The notes beneath the pieces were generated by a model. The model ran no database searches. It saw nothing but the letters and a program-made list of their open reading frames with translations, and was not told the DNA's origin. A DNA stretch of 64,000 nucleotides, taken from the NCBI GenBank assembly GCA_002633025.1, contig NMRB01000259.1:364809-428808 (forward strand), given 5' to 3'. Shown here in pieces: positions 1-57,008 of this stretch (position 1 is the stretch's first letter; each line of letters begins with the position of its first letter). The position numbers were made by a program, and so were the translations under genes. The DNA comes from Notospermus geniculatus. Taxonomy: Eukaryota; Nemertea; Pilidiophora; Heteronemertea; Lineidae.

Positions 1-2030
1 GGACACGGGCGTGGTGTACGATATACATGTACTTGCAATATAGCCAAGGGTGCTTGAAAGTATTGACATTTCCTCGAAGTGCACGCAGCCCGTACAAAAA
101 CAAAACTGCCGACACAGTAATTACTCACCCGGGGGATAACTGAACGATTAGCTTAATTCCTTCCATAACACACTGGGGAAGAAACTTTAGTACGTAATTC
201 ATGCACACATTGAGTGATTTCCAAGAATTCCAGGTCCTGTATTATTTTGTTAGTGTGCTATTTCTCAAGCGAAAGCGATCACGTTTCACGATATATGAAG
301 TATAGTTGAGATCTTGGAATTGCACGTGGAATATGGTTTAGCAGTTGGCAGCCATCTGCTATGAAAGGGGTAAGAAATAATAACTGGAAAATAAGAAGTG
401 GGAAATTTTGGAATTTTGCCCGGATTTTTCAATTTCTCAAATTGGGATAATTTTTGTCCCATTTTGAGAAATATCTCCCGAAAAATCAGACAAAATGTCA
501 TGTCATTTTAAGAAAATTTCTCAAAATGGGAAAACATTTTCTCCCGCTTTGCGAAATTGAAAAATTCGTGTAAAATTCCAAAATTTCCCACTTCTGATTT
601 TCCACTTAGACTTTTATTTCTTAATCTTAATCGTTTTATTTCTTAATCCCATGTTTTGTCGGCGAATCGGAGCCGGAATTTTCCTCAGAGGAGGAATTGA
701 CAATAAATTCTGGATTTTACCGTTACATCAATGCATGAAATGCTTAGTTTAAAAAGTTTTGTTATCTTCAGACATGACAATCAATGATGGGAATTTTGCA
801 GACAAGGATAATTTTGCAGACAAGGAAAAGGCACATCTAAGGCTGTAGTGCTCATTGAACATCTACAAAACACATTTGAACATCAAATTGAAACGCGTGA
901 GTTCATTGATGCATGTTTTATATCTACTTTTTAGCAACGCCTTTTTTGTTATCGACGTAAGAACAAAAAGAGTCTTCCCACTTTTCTTGGTTTTCGATAT
1001 AATTAAAATAACTTTGAAACAGCCAAATAATTGCCATTCCTAACAAGTGGGCAGGATCCTGTATGTCATTTCTGTGGGCGGAATGATTGGACTGGTATTC
1101 ATTTTGTCATCAAAAAATAGAAAATTCGTCGGAAGAAAACGCCAAATATTTTTTTAACTTACTGAGTTGCCATAGGTACATACTACGACGCCTAGTTTTT
1201 TTTTTCTTTTGTTAGCCCAGCAACAATCAGAAGCGGACATTTTTTGAACGTATGCTGGAAACAAATGGATTACCAATAAAGAAAGATTTAAAAGTAAATA
1301 CATTGACGGAATTTCTGGAGGAAAGGACACAATTAATCTGCTCTCCTGAGAAGGTGCTACCGCCCAACACCAGACATGCCAGAGGAGCTCCTGAATATGT
1401 CGCGCGGTCGTAAATCATTCTGATTTATGGTCGGATGATGAAAATGGCTAGCCAGCAAGCTTTCCCGCAGTTTTTTTCCCACCAACTGAAACTCTCACAA
1501 TACCACGTGCGTCACTCCATTATTGATGGATTTCTCTCTGCATCGCTGACATTGTGTGTCCAGTGCAAGATGTATTGATTTGTAGGTGTGTGTATACCTG
1601 CATGTATTCCGTGAGGAATCATTGCAAACAGTTGGAAAGGTGTTATAACTACGGGGAGCATTGCTTATCCTGTAAAACCATTTACAGCAACGCGTACACA
1701 GTCGATTAGTCATGTGTGGCCTATTTAACAACTCCAATGGCTACACGCGGGAAAAAATTACAAAGAACGTGGTGTATATTTATATGTCTGACCTTTTTAC
1801 ACTTCAATGTTGTTTACTTACAGTATGCATACAGAGAGATCGATCGAGGCACGGAAAAAATGACACGAAAATATTGCACGTTCTGTGCATGTAAACGATA
1901 ACTATTCCTATGAATGAGTCCTTAGAACGTTAATGTTTGTAGCCCAGTCAGTTGCGTCACATAAGAGAGTTATTTTCGATTGATTATCCGCAAGTTTCGA
2001 AATATCACCATGTATTCCTGTTTGGTAATC
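1..2030. other. Upstream non-coding DNA
   Basis: No coding region is supported. The open frames here are short, AT-rich and lack family resemblance or splice-site support. Apart from the hairpin element near 370-625 I see only AT-rich unique sequence. Confidence 0.6.
370..625. repeat. Imperfect inverted-repeat (hairpin) element
   Basis: The left arm (about 386-420, GGAAAATAAGAAGTGGG then AAATTTTGGAATTTT) is the reverse complement of the right arm (about 572-603, AAAATTCCAAAATTT then CCCACTTCTGATTTTCC). Further pairing of AAGAAATA with TATTTCTT extends it outward to about 370-625. The centre also has internal CAAAATGGGA/TCCCATTTTG type pairing. It has the form of a short non-autonomous DNA element (MITE). 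No target duplication was resolved. Confidence 0.6.
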
Positions 2031-2039
2031 ACAACAAAA

Positions 2040-2134
2040 CAAAATGGCCGCACTCTCGTCCTGTGATATCAGCTAATGCGCATGCACAGTAGGAGATCTC
2101 AGTTCCATTGTGAATATTGGCGTGTAAACAGCAG
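2040..2134 (+). promoter_or_regulatory. Possible TATA-less promoter and non-coding first exon
   Basis: An AAAATGGCCGC word (YY1-like core ATGGC) at about 2041-2051 is followed by TGCGCATGCAC (NRF1-like) at about 2078-2088. A consensus donor GCAG|GTAAGC has its GT at 2135-2136. This is the arrangement of a housekeeping promoter with a short non-coding first exon, and it could serve the gene whose first coding exon has an acceptor at 13638-13639. This is inference; there is no transcript evidence and motifs this short occur by chance. Confidence 0.22.
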
Positions 2135-4953
2135 GTAAGCGTTAATGCTTTTCCAGTGTGTACATTAGTTTATAGAAAGGCCTAGATTTCCATGATAATA
2201 GTCATTCTTTTCGTATTCCACCGATTGTGAAATTGTGCGAACTATTGATATAACGTGATAAAACCTTAATGGCGTCAGTTTCAAGTCCCCCATTACATTC
2301 AACAGATAAAGTACTTTACCGAAGGGCAGCAAGCTGTGTTAAACCGGTAAATATATAGTAAAAAAATGTCGAAAAGAAGAAAATACATTATTTCAAAAAA
2401 GACAGTGACTAAGTTGTATAGCAGTAATCTTTGAAGCATCAAACAACATGAATATGGGACCAGATTTGGTGTTGTTTCAAAATCACACCCCTATTTTCAA
2501 TGAACTGTTCCATTATCCAGATCTAACCTAGATACTTGAACTGGAGAGCCTGAAACCGCTCTGATCTATACCAGCATAGGTATGTCTTTAGGGCTTTTTG
2601 GAATGCAGCCAATCAGCGTTGCGTTTGCTTGTAGGTTGATCGACTCGGCGTGCTGACAATAACAGCCATTGCTGCCTTCGTGTATGAGTGAACTGTAAAT
2701 GCATGGTGGATATTTCTGGGGATTTATGGTCAAATTATTGGCAAATTTAGACAAACTGAAGGGATACTTTTTTGAAATCCATGTAAGGTAGGTTCTGCTT
2801 TCTGTTTTATTCATGATACAACAATTTTTATTGCGGATCAATTAGTAAGTTTTGTGGAATTTTACTTGAAATGCGGGCTGGTCGTGGCAAACTGGCAGGG
2901 AAGCCATCGGACTTGTCACATTTAGCGAGTCTAAGGGCAAGAAAAGTCTCCTACTACCAAACCAGTTGATATTTTTTGATGACATATAGACGACATTGTG
3001 CCCTGAAATATGGAGTTTATGGGAAAATTATTCATTTTCCGTAGCTAGATCGAATATTAGTTGCTTGGATGAAATAATATGTTGCTTGATATATTCAACC
3101 GATTGCTGTCTGGTACTGGTAGTGGTAATGGTGGAACCAAAGAGTCGCACTCTCTCCGACGAACACGAGGGTCGGAAACCTCCAGCCTTGCATGTGTTGT
3201 CATATTTTTGTGATATTACTTCCGAATTCTTAAACGAATATGAGATTCAATTTCATTTCGAAACTGTCTTCCACGTTCCCTGTTGCCAACATGGTCCGCG
3301 TGGCTTTCTGGTGACTCAGAAATGGGGCGGTCAACAGGCAGCTGAACAACAGGCTAAATCAGGAAGGAAGCGCCGTCAGTCAGATACAAAAACTACAGAT
3401 TGAAATACCACACCACCTTAAAATCCAAATCTCTATAATTTCAAAAAAATAAAATCTGGAAGGCAGATTGAATTTAATAATTTCATGATTTAAATTTGCC
3501 GTGTTGAATGATAAACAAGGAAAATTCTCACGCCGTAAATGGGCTCCCATTTGTTTTTCAAAATTGCACTCGTCGATTATTGTTTATAGCGATGACAAGA
3601 TAAAGCGTAAATCAGGTTCATAAGAGTGAATTGTAGAAAACGCATCAGGGATGTCAGGATGTAAATGATCGTTATATTGTGTTTCAAATATTTTTTTTCT
3701 GCATGGCCATGGTTGTCACTGAAATTGAAATTCTTTTTCCAATTTTGAGTTTGTTTTGTGGGATTTGTTGAACACTGAGTTTTTTTCATGATTTCTTAAA
3801 ATTCTCTAAATCAATGCATGGAAGAGACAGGCATTGTCTGTTTCAAAGATCATCTCTCTCAGAGTGACGTTTACTTGTAGTCCCAAACCGAGGTGTAATT
3901 ATCTACTGTCCGCTAAAATTACCAGAAACTGAAATAAGTTGAGCAAAGAGTCACAGAAATAAAAAATGCATTAATGAGATTTTTATCAACGTCAGTGATT
4001 TGCAACCTACTTCCCATGCCCATAAGACTTCATCAGTTGGGATTATACCAGGCCTTCTAGACGAGACGAGGTATTTCAACACATGTTTAGTAGGCCAGAA
4101 CTGGCTCCACCGTCACTTCATGACAACACATGTGACCAAAAATGAGAGCTTTATTGGTTCCAAATGAAATGATTTACAATCACTGTGACTCAAGTAGAAC
4201 TTCATATTCATAAACACGCCACCTGAAATACCTCACAGAAATATTGCTGATGTCACATTGGTCTACTTTGTGAAAGATACGTTTCAATCCTGCAAAGTAT
4301 ATTTTTTACAGAGGTGCGAAAAGGATACTGCTGCTTTGGAATACTGCGAGCCATGGTTCTCAAAATCACCAACATCCAAATGCAAACATAAGGGAATGAC
4401 ATCCTGAGACGACCTAAGTATGCAATTTTGATTCTAACTTGTTTTTTTTGTGGCCACAAAACCTTTTGACAGCTTTACCATGTTTAATAAAATGCCATCT
4501 CGCCTTCACTAAACAGATGTTTAATTGATCTGGTAGTGTGTCAGGAGACACAGCATGTACTAGTATTTCGATCGCGCCCAGGATTACTAAGCAAGCATAA
4601 GACATGTGACTGTGAGACGGCTATCAACCCTGCTATGTCCGCCTTGGTTTTCAACAGTCACTGCCAGAACATGTGCGCCTATTGTACTGAACTTTTGGGA
4701 ATGACTTGGGAAAAGATTGCAGCTGTATGCACGACAGTTCATAAAAAAAGTAGACCAAGACTACCTTTTTGTCGCGTATCTGACGGCCTTTAAATACAAA
4801 AAAAGTAATGTACCTTACCAGCTAATGGAATGGTACACTCTGATATCGAATCAATTGCTGGCAAAAATGTCACCATATTGTTCAGAGGATGTCTTGTATA
4901 AGTCGAATTTGTACATGATATTGAAAGAAAGCTATTTTTCTTCACCAGATGCT

Positions 4954-4995
4954 AGGTTAATCTATGTTTCAAAGGCTAGAAACATAGATTAACCT
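4954..4995. repeat. Short perfect inverted repeat
   Basis: Two perfect 17-base arms, AGGTTAATCTATGTTTC (4954-4970) and its reverse complement (4979-4995), are separated by an 8-base loop. No terminator or RNA gene is implied in this eukaryotic context. Confidence 0.7.
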
Positions 4996-7237
4996 TAACA
5001 ATCTATAATAATATTGGATGAGTTAGAAAACAACAGAATATCAGGGATTTTCCATGAGAATTACCTACTCGAAGTTACAGTCTTCTGTACCGCACTTTCC
5101 AAGGCAGCAGATAGATGCTACTTCTGTGTACGTAGATCGAGATGGAGAAGAGGCTTCTGGTTCGGCACAGAAGTGGGCTCCAGCACTGCAGTCCTAGAGG
5201 TCAACAGTTCATTACTTAACCATAAGTACCAATAATATTCTATAATGGTAAATGTCATGTTAATATACTGTATACACAATACATGCAAACTTAATTGCGT
5301 ATAGAAAAGGAATACGACAGCATGTGCAAGTGAAGTCGAGCTACTGCTGGAGTCCGGGTGGCAAGCAGCTAGATCATGAATCAGTGCTCATGTGAGTGCG
5401 CGAAGAGCATGCAGATTGTGTACAGCAGGGTGAAGTAGCAGCTTGCTTCATCTCGATGTTGTTCCTGGTTCCAGGATTATGCAATAAGGAGGGTTAGCTC
5501 TATTTGGCCCAGATTCGTGGGTTACTCACAGACAAAGAAAGTAATTCCATATAAGAGATTCTGCCGATTGTGAGCTAATTGCGAAGACGAAATGCAATTC
5601 ATGAGTGGTTACTGTAGGCCCAGATGTTTTTCAAATGACGTAATGTGTACGCTGCTAATTCAATGGTGGCAATTTGTGCCATGCTTTTGCGGCTAAAATG
5701 GGTTCGTTTCTTCTAATGCACCACCACAATCACGTTTTTGATGGTCTCTGCAACAATCGTCTGCACGGACATAGTGACAAGACATTCAGTGAGTTGGCAT
5801 TTTAGTAAAAGTGTTGGCAACCAATAGCCTGCATGTTTGTGAAGTATTAGTCGAGGGAAATAATAGGAAGGGAAAGGAAATAAAAGTAGAGGGGATAAAA
5901 GAGACAAGAACTCATTGGAAATTGGTAAACATGCATTTATTCTTTACAAACAATCTGAGGCCTAAACTTGAAAGTTGTTGGCCTTTTCTGGCTCATTGGG
6001 TTTTGACTTCGCTACTCTCCCGGCTCGCTCCTCCAAATTCGGGAATTCTTCATGATGACGTAGGTCGTCATCAACTTCTTGGAAACGCTACTCTGAAGTA
6101 GGGCACACAAAAAATCAAGTGGTAGCCGCAAGTACATGTCCGACACAAACTTTATTCTCGTCCGACATCCGATACTCAGTCTACAGAATGTTATTGTGTT
6201 CTCTCTGTTCATGTTTTATTCTACCCGATATATTTTTTCCAGCGGTAGGCCTAGAAAATAACGCTAACACCAGGAACAAACAATTTGTTATCTTTACTCA
6301 AGAGTTGATGGATTTGTGAATACATTTATAAGGCGAAATAACATAATTGTGTTTGTACAGAGCGAGACTATTAAATGAAGAATAACCTGCTAATGAGTGG
6401 TCATCTGCTGGTGAACCCTCCCTTGTTCTCATGATTCCGGCACCTTGGAATTTTTGGCTGTTTTGTGTCACAAGACAACAAAACCTTGTAAATCAAATGA
6501 CAATAGTTTCATCACAGCGGTTTCGTCAGGATTCTAATCGCCGGAACTAATCTGGAATTTCACAGTGGGAAAACGCAATACAATAGAATTTCTTGGATTC
6601 AACAGTTTCTAGCAATATTCGGATCGACACTGGAAATAGATTGTTCATTTATAGAATCTATGCAGAGTGAACATCGTTCTCAATAATATCACGGCGCATC
6701 TTGATAGAAAGACAGGCAGAATGTGAACGAACGACAGCACAGTCGGTTCACAATGGACATGGTTGCTGGCGTTGCAGCACTTGAACGCGCAATCACGAAA
6801 ATATCTTGCGCTGCCGAAAATGGAAAGATTCTGTGGTTTTTAACAAAACGTCTCTTGCAAATTGCGTAATTTGTGAAATGGGGTTGTGGATATGACAAGC
6901 CTATAGTGGTAGTATGGCAGATTTCAGGATGTAAAGTTGGACTTGGTCGACTCTGTAGCCTACATTTGTTAGATATGATGTGTATGCCGAAGTGTGTCAG
7001 GAAACGTCACGCACGATCTCAAATTCTCGCGTGATTTCTAACAAATTCGCTTTCTCATCAAGGAGGTTGTTATGTTCTTCTTCTGCACGAGTCTTGCCGA
7101 TTCCTGTAAAATGACGAAGCATTAATAAAAAAATCATGCGAGTCGAGGAAACCAATTTTGATGGGCAATAACCCTTCTTACTTCCTTCAACATGTTCACA
7201 TTGATACAAGTTCAAAGCTAGATTCATACTTCTCCGA

Positions 7238-7354
7238 TTTGCGCTTTGCGCTTTATAGAATGTCCATTCCCTATGTTTATGTGTGGTTACCAACAATAAA
7301 ATTACTTTTTCTACCACGCACTCACATAGGAAACGGACACGCGCAAAGCGCAAT
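7238..7354. repeat. Imperfect hairpin with GCGCTTTGCGC ends
   Basis: GCGCTTTGCGC (7241-7251) is mirrored by GCGCAAAGCGC (7341-7351). Inside, GTCC...CCTATG..ATGTG pairs imperfectly with CACATAGG...GGAC. It looks like a decayed MITE. Confidence 0.5.
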
Positions 7355-8055
7355 ACTGTACCTTTATATAAAAATTTGACATATCTATACTGAACTTGCG
7401 GATTTCAGTTTCCTGACCGATTCCAACTTGGAGGTCGATACTGTTGCACAAGCTAACTACTGGTCACCATAACATACTTCCCAGCCACTATAATTCGCAG
7501 AAGAATATTTCTCAGCAATATTAATTGCTGCACGTCCAAACAGCCTGAGGCATGCTAGGCACGTGATAACCAGAAGAAAAAAAATATTTGTCCATTTCCT
7601 CAGCTTGTGCATTTTTCTTTCGTTCAACGTGATGTGTGCCTTAAACCAACAAAATTATACTCCCTTCAATTTTAGACAGTTACATGTATTTGCATTAATA
7701 ATTAATGAACAATTTTCATTTCAATCAAACCTGAGTAGAATTTCATTAGTTCGTGTTAATGCTTCAGTTGGTTCATGTATTTTACTGCTGTAATCTGCAT
7801 GTGGGGCATCAAGTTTCTCGTTATTCGAGACGTAATTTTCATTCTATTTTCCCTGACCTTATCATACTTCAAGTAACATAGAAACCTCTGCGTCGAGGTT
7901 TGCTAACTTTACTGGCTGCCTAAAAGTTTATGAACACTGTCAGTAAAAAAATTTGTGAGTGAGAGGTTAATTGATTCACAGCTATTGATATTGATATTGA
8001 TATTGCCTTCCTTCCGCGTGATCATCTCCTCGACACTGCCATTATTAGGGTTATT

Positions 8056-8141
8056 GGCTGGTATTCATAAAGGTTTTAGCAATGTAAATGTACTACAAAA
8101 CTTGAAGTAAAAGCATTTGCCAACTTTTATGAATATCAGCC
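8056..8141. repeat. Small hairpin element, family with TATTCATAAAG ends (copy 1)
   Basis: GGCTGGTATTCATAAAGG at the left pairs with the right end ACTTTTATGAATATCAGCC, and the inner right arm carries AAAGCATTTGCC. Related elements with the same end and the AAAGCATTT inner motif occur at 9837-9961 and 24164-24301. Confidence 0.6.
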
Positions 8142-9836
8142 ATTATCAGATCTGCCATGACCATATCTAACCATTCAACAGGCCACATCAGCAAGACCAT
8201 GTATATAGATCACGTGAATGGCCAAACTTTGATAACGGATAACGAGTACAAGTGGACCACAAAGTAAAATGTCCTGAATGAAATACAAAAGTGTCGAGCG
8301 ATGTGATTGACCCACAGAGTTGACTTGGCAGGATCTCAGATCTTTGGCTAAAAAGCAAACCATATCCACATCCTGTTCCTGTGAACGCTTTCTATGCCAC
8401 CGCTCTACTCGTAATACACAAATTACACAACAATACAGTCGTCTGATTACCCCATACTTGGGGTTGACAACCACGTCAATAGGCCAATAATCGAACTGAT
8501 TGCATCATGGCGGTATCATGATTGCATAAATCTTTCACGCCTAAGTACAAGCGGCCGGACTGGCCAGATTTTAACTGCGTGTTCAGATCCCGCATGCACT
8601 GCAGTGTCAGACAGCCTGCCACTTTTGGACATTTGTACGGAGGGGTGTTTTATACTTGGAGTTTGCAGGAAGTATAATTCCTCCAAGCTTAGAGGCTTGA
8701 GCTGCTTCGTCCCTGCCTGGAGAATTCCTCCAAGGTCCCTGACTGACTGACGAATGAGTAGGAAGCCCGGGGTAGGATGTGTGTTGAAACTTCGTGGTTC
8801 CCGTTCTTGCCGACTCGCAAACTCGAAGACGTGATGATACAGCAGTAGGAAAGGCCCAACCAGAATGCATGGGGCAGCCCGTATGCTTTCCACAACTAGG
8901 ATTGTTGCGGACAGCCTGTTACATGTGTTACACTTCATGCAACGAAGAGAGCGACCGTGACACTATTTCTGAGTTGTGTGAACAGAATAGTGGACATTTG
9001 CCTCCGACTACGAAGATCAGTGGACCACGGATATTGACCACACGATGCACATGTTCTCAGTCATGTCAATGCATGCGTACGCACAGGTGAAGAGTGGATG
9101 CGTTTGGCCACATACACGACATCGTATTACAGTCTCCGTAAATATAACCCTCAGTCAATCTGATCACGTGATGGATTATCGGGGGATTACGATTTTATTC
9201 CATCGTGGCCTTGACGAAGGTAGTTATGCCATCGTTCGTACGCAGTGGCAGGCGTGCCAAGGTTGGCAGGAAACCATTTCTCTCCTGTGCGACGACTCAT
9301 TCATGAAATATTTGCTGGTTTCCCGGCAACTGCACGGTCAATGTGCTGCATCGTGGTCTATCAATAGAAAATCCTAGTTGATGCGTGCCTCTGATCTCCA
9401 GGAACATTTCTGTAAACATAAGTCATTTATGTATTGATTAAATCAGCGGTATATCACGTTTCGTTTCTCCTTCGTTTATCGGAAAATTTACTGCTCCCAT
9501 GATCAACAGGCGCTTTCGTGTGGGCATGGTTAGCAACTTCTGTTGTCAGTGCTCACTTGTTGAATAATCTCTCTATTTTCTCGGAATCTGTCTCCCCGGT
9601 GTCGTTTTGGAATAAAATGATGACCTTGCACTGACAGTGAAGAAAAGATTCGAGATGAGCAGTGTGAAAATGTAACACTCTACTCTGCACATTGAATCGC
9701 AAGATATTTTTCATCAGGTCAGACTTCACGTAACCATTTTTAAAAACTTACTATGCACGCAAAACTGACCTGACAAATGATATTAGCATTTCACAAAGAA
9801 GTTTTACTACGCATTCACTTTTGTGAAAAGACGATG

Positions 9837-9961
9837 GGTCATATGAATAAAGACTAGTAGGCCCTATAAATGCTTTTGCTTGGATTGTGCAATACAAATG
9901 CACTAGGCAATGCTGTACAAATCTGAAGTGAAAGCATTTGCTAGTCTTTATTCATATGACC
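9837..9961. repeat. Small hairpin element, family with ATTCATATGACC ends (copy 2)
   Basis: Twenty-one-base perfect terminal inverted repeats begin GGTCATATGAATAAAG and end CTTTATTCATATGACC. Inner arms contain AAATGCTTTTGCTT and AAAGCATTTGC. It shares its end and inner motif with the elements at 8056 and 24164. Confidence 0.7.
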
Positions 9962-12719
9962 GACGATTGATTTACATCAACCAAAATATAAGAAGAACAG
10001 GCCTACTTTTGCTGATTTTGCCTAAGCTTGGTAGTTTTATGCATCCCAATTCGACAATGACTTCATTGTCTTATCAAATAATATCACTAAAACCGTTTGT
10101 GTCACCACAGGCTTGTTGTGTTGCTATCTTTTAATGGGTCGATTTCTTCATCGACTTACTTTCCTTCCATTACATGTAGCTCACACGTATAAACAACAAT
10201 GGCACTTGTTGGTGAATCAGTAGTTTATAAAAAGGGGAAGCAACACGTTTTGGCTTGTGAGTCAGTCGGATTAAAATGTGATGCAAAGATGGTGGCTGGT
10301 TTACTCATCATTACCTAGCCCTCGGGGATCAGCATCGATGGCAAACATGTAATTGAACTTTTTCATCAGAATGCCTTGTCGTTTTACCATGCTAAAAAAC
10401 TGCTTCTCTAGCTGGCTCATCATCAAGGTTTTGCATAACAGGTCATTACACGTTGGTCATACAACAATCTACCGATCAAGATCAACAGTCAACATTTTTA
10501 TTGGTGGATGAATGTTCGTGACGTCGAACTCAAAAACCCGCTGAGAAAAGGTGTTGCGAAACACACCATGCGCTGTCGTGTACATGTAGTAAAAAAACTG
10601 TTTTATTTGTCAGCACATGCCAACAAACCGGGTCTCGCACATAATGTTAGGCGGTATTATACAATTCAGTGTGGTTCCATTAACGTGGAGCACTCATGCC
10701 TTCTCCCATGGCCTTGCCCCCCAGGTCCCAGATTGTACCTTGACCGTATGTTACCAATTAGCCCTGGTTCTTCCCGTCCCTGAAAAAGTAAGCCGTTGTG
10801 CCTTTGACATTTTGTGCCTTTTCAGGACTTCATCCAAGTGAAGAACATGAGGAGCTTGAGATGGCCTCTTGGCCATACTTAGTTCCACGGCTAACAATGC
10901 TTTGGCTTCGGCCCTGAAAAAAACTCGAAAAATAAAATACGATAAAAATCATGAAAACTGTACTAAAGTCACCCTTTGACATGTGAAGAAGGATTTACCA
11001 TAAGGGCTCTCGATCTCAGCGGATGAGTAATACTTATAAATTTGAACGGAATGACTACGCAAAATGAGTGGATGCCCAAGTGATGAGAGTATAACGACGT
11101 GAAAGAGTAACCCTCAAAGCGACTCTGAGTGTCGGATCATGTTATCAGCGTTATTGGAACATTGCCTGCTCACAAGCCAGTTTAGAAATGTACCTGGCTC
11201 ATGTGTATGGAATAGCCTATGTTTTTCCATTTCGTCTGTTTTAGCATTCCGTTTATTATGCAGAGGTTCATCCTTTCATATTGTGCTAGACTCGGTTGTC
11301 AATGCCGCGTTTTTGTACCCGAAAGGAGTGCGATTTATTTGAACACACGCGGCGGCTTGCACTTGCGAGCTGGGCCACGACACTTTATGTTTTCAATTCC
11401 TCGCAAAACAAAAAAAAAGAGATATTGCATTATCCAACGAGAACCAGCCTGGGAGAAGGCGTCATCTTGGTGAAATTTCTGGTGGATTAGAGTCTTTTTT
11501 GGATACGCCTATACCATGTATACCAAAGACGTTAGAACGAAATTGATTCGACCACCAACTGTCGTCCATAGGTCATCCTGAATGCAGTCCATCCAGTTTA
11601 TAAGGAATTGAATTTTGTTATTTAAAATGTGTAGTCTTCAAACCCGAACAGCCCGGTAGAAGATGGAACTGTTGCCTTCATATGCAGCAATAGCCTATTA
11701 TAATAGCCGAGACACCTTCATATCAGGCCATCAAACAAAAATGGCTTTCCCATGTTCGATTTTATTGGCGATAGCACTTCCTGTCGGTGTGGGGAATCTT
11801 CCAATTTTAGAATTAGGAGTCCAACCTGTTTGCCAAACAAATTCGTGGAAATTCCAGTGCCTCAATTTGTCCCAACACTCCGGACGAAAATGTCCCCTTT
11901 TTGTCTGGCCCCTTTTCACCCTAATTGAAAACCCTGGGGAATTGTCTTTGTGTCCCTCAGGTTTACATGCACTGGATGTTCAATGCTTTCACTGCATTGC
12001 ATTGACTGACGCCTCAACAATGTCATGCCCTGAGGGCAAGAATTGCCTGACTGCTTGTGTACACGTTGCTGTACTGTTTGCACAGACTATTGCTTGCTTT
12101 GGGCTGGATTTACCAACTGACCTTTTTCTCCCTGTAAACACTATCGCTTTCTTTTAAACCACGTCGGGGGAATAACCACGTGGACTGCAATGAAAGACAT
12201 GTGACAATACATGTAGATTCAAGTATAAAACCCTACACTTTCTTATTTCCTGTTCATTTTGATGTCCATCCCGAAAAATGGAGACCTCGAGAAGGTTTAC
12301 AATTACATGTACCAACTATGTACCAAGTATTTTTGATGTACGTAACCTTAGTCTTGAGGATATCAGGACCTCACCTCCTTTATTTCTCTGTCGTATTCAC
12401 GTGACAATTCCTTCATCGTCATATTATTTGTAACACCTTCTGAAATACATGTACCATTAAAACGGATGTTGGTTATTTACCAAGAGAAGTTAGTAACGTT
12501 TTCTGTCCCCCCCCCCCTCGTTTGACCCTTATTGAGACTCCTGCTGCTGGCCCTTGGCAGCCGGTTGTGTACAGCAGATTGTTTAGATGAGTGATAGTCG
12601 CGTATGATAATTACACACATTCAATAAGTGGCTTCCATCTGCCACGGTTATTGCATAATAATAAAATACGTATAATAATATAAAGTCGTGGATACCCAAA
12701 GCAAATGAGGTGGAATCCA

Positions 12720-12986
12720 CACTCTTAGCCAAAAAGGTTCTTTAGGGGTTCTTTGTGCCACACCAGAGGAACCCCAAGGTTCTATATAGAACCTTCTGTA
12801 AAGAACCCGAAAGGGTTCCATATAGAACCTTTCTGTCGCCAAAGAACCCATAAAGGTTCCAGTTAGAACCCTTTTCTGAGGGAAAGGTTCTATCTGGAAC
12901 CTCTAAAGGTTCCTAAACAACCCGAGGGTTCTTAAATCAGAGGGTTCTCCTGGTGTGGCACCAAAGAACCTTTTCGGCTAAGAGTG
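12720..12986. mobile_element. 267-bp AGGTTCT-type MITE, copy 1
   Basis: Terminal inverted repeats CACTCTTAGCCAAAAAGG and CCTTTTCGGCTAAGAGTG enclose alternating AAAGGTTCT and AGAACCTTT modules, so the whole element can fold on itself. Exactly 267 bases long, the same as its partner at 13322-13588, with about six base differences. Outside it, AAATGAGGTG and CACCTCATTT also mirror each other. No coding capacity. Confidence 0.8.
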
Positions 12987-13321
12987 CACCTCATTTACTT
13001 CTGGAATCTCTACTAGAAAGTGCCTGAGGAAGACCCCGGTTGGGGGGTAGAAAATTTGCAAAATTCGGAGACGACTTACGTAGTTTATCATTTTATGTGT
13101 CGTTCTTTGTGCTCCCTTATTGCATAATACAACATTTTAATCGAGCCACCGAATGCAAAGGCTGAGGCTTGAAGAGAAGTCGTTGGCTTTCATCTGAGAC
13201 GAACCAAACCTTGATTGACCGGTTGGTGGAAAGAGTTGAGAGGCTGTGAAGGGGATCGTTTTGGAGCCTGAATTTATTCTTTGCTTGACCTATGTAACTT
13301 TGAAATACAGATGAAGGTATA

Positions 13322-13588
13322 CACTCCTAGCCAAAAAGGTTCTTTAGGGATTCTTTGTGCCTCACCAGGGGAACCCCAGGGTTCTATATAGAACCTTCTG
13401 TAAAGAACCCGAAAGGGTTCCATATAGAACCTTTCTGTCGCCAAAGAACCCATAAAGGTTCCAGTTAGAACCCTTTTCTGAGGGAAAGGTTCTATCTGGA
13501 ACCTCTAAAGGTTCTTAAACAACCCGAGGGTTCTTAAATCAGAGGGTTCTCCTGGTGTGGCACCAAAGAACCTTTTCGGCTAAGAGTG
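13322..13588. mobile_element. 267-bp AGGTTCT-type MITE, copy 2, TA target duplication
   Basis: Nearly identical to the element at 12720-12986. It is flanked by TA on both sides (13320-13321 and 13589-13590), as in Tc1/mariner-type insertions. It ends only about 50 bases before the acceptor of the first coding exon. Confidence 0.8.
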
Positions 13589-13639
13589 TAGAGTAAGAAA
13601 ATTTCTTAAATTTACACAATACTGTAATTATCTTTCCAG

Positions 13640-57008
<43,369 letters not shown>

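Larger units (their letters stand above)
2140..12700. other. Upstream non-coding DNA with small hairpins
   Basis: No gene is supported. The longer open frames (about 3.0-3.4, 8.5-8.9 and 11.7-12.2 kb) show no family motif, no convincing splice sites and no compositional bias. The recognisable content is a set of short hairpins, listed separately, in otherwise unique DNA. Confidence 0.55.

Noticed and set aside
2996-3403. 135-codon open frame on the + strand with a basic tail
   Set aside because: No conserved motif and no evidence that it joins the BAHCC1/TNRC18 model.
8516-8938. 140-codon open frame on the - strand
   Set aside because: Overlapping open frames in other phases over the same bases and no recognisable domain; likely chance.
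11663-12157. 164-codon open frame on the + strand
   Set aside because: No motif, splice signal or family resemblance; cysteine-rich text arises from unstructured upstream DNA.
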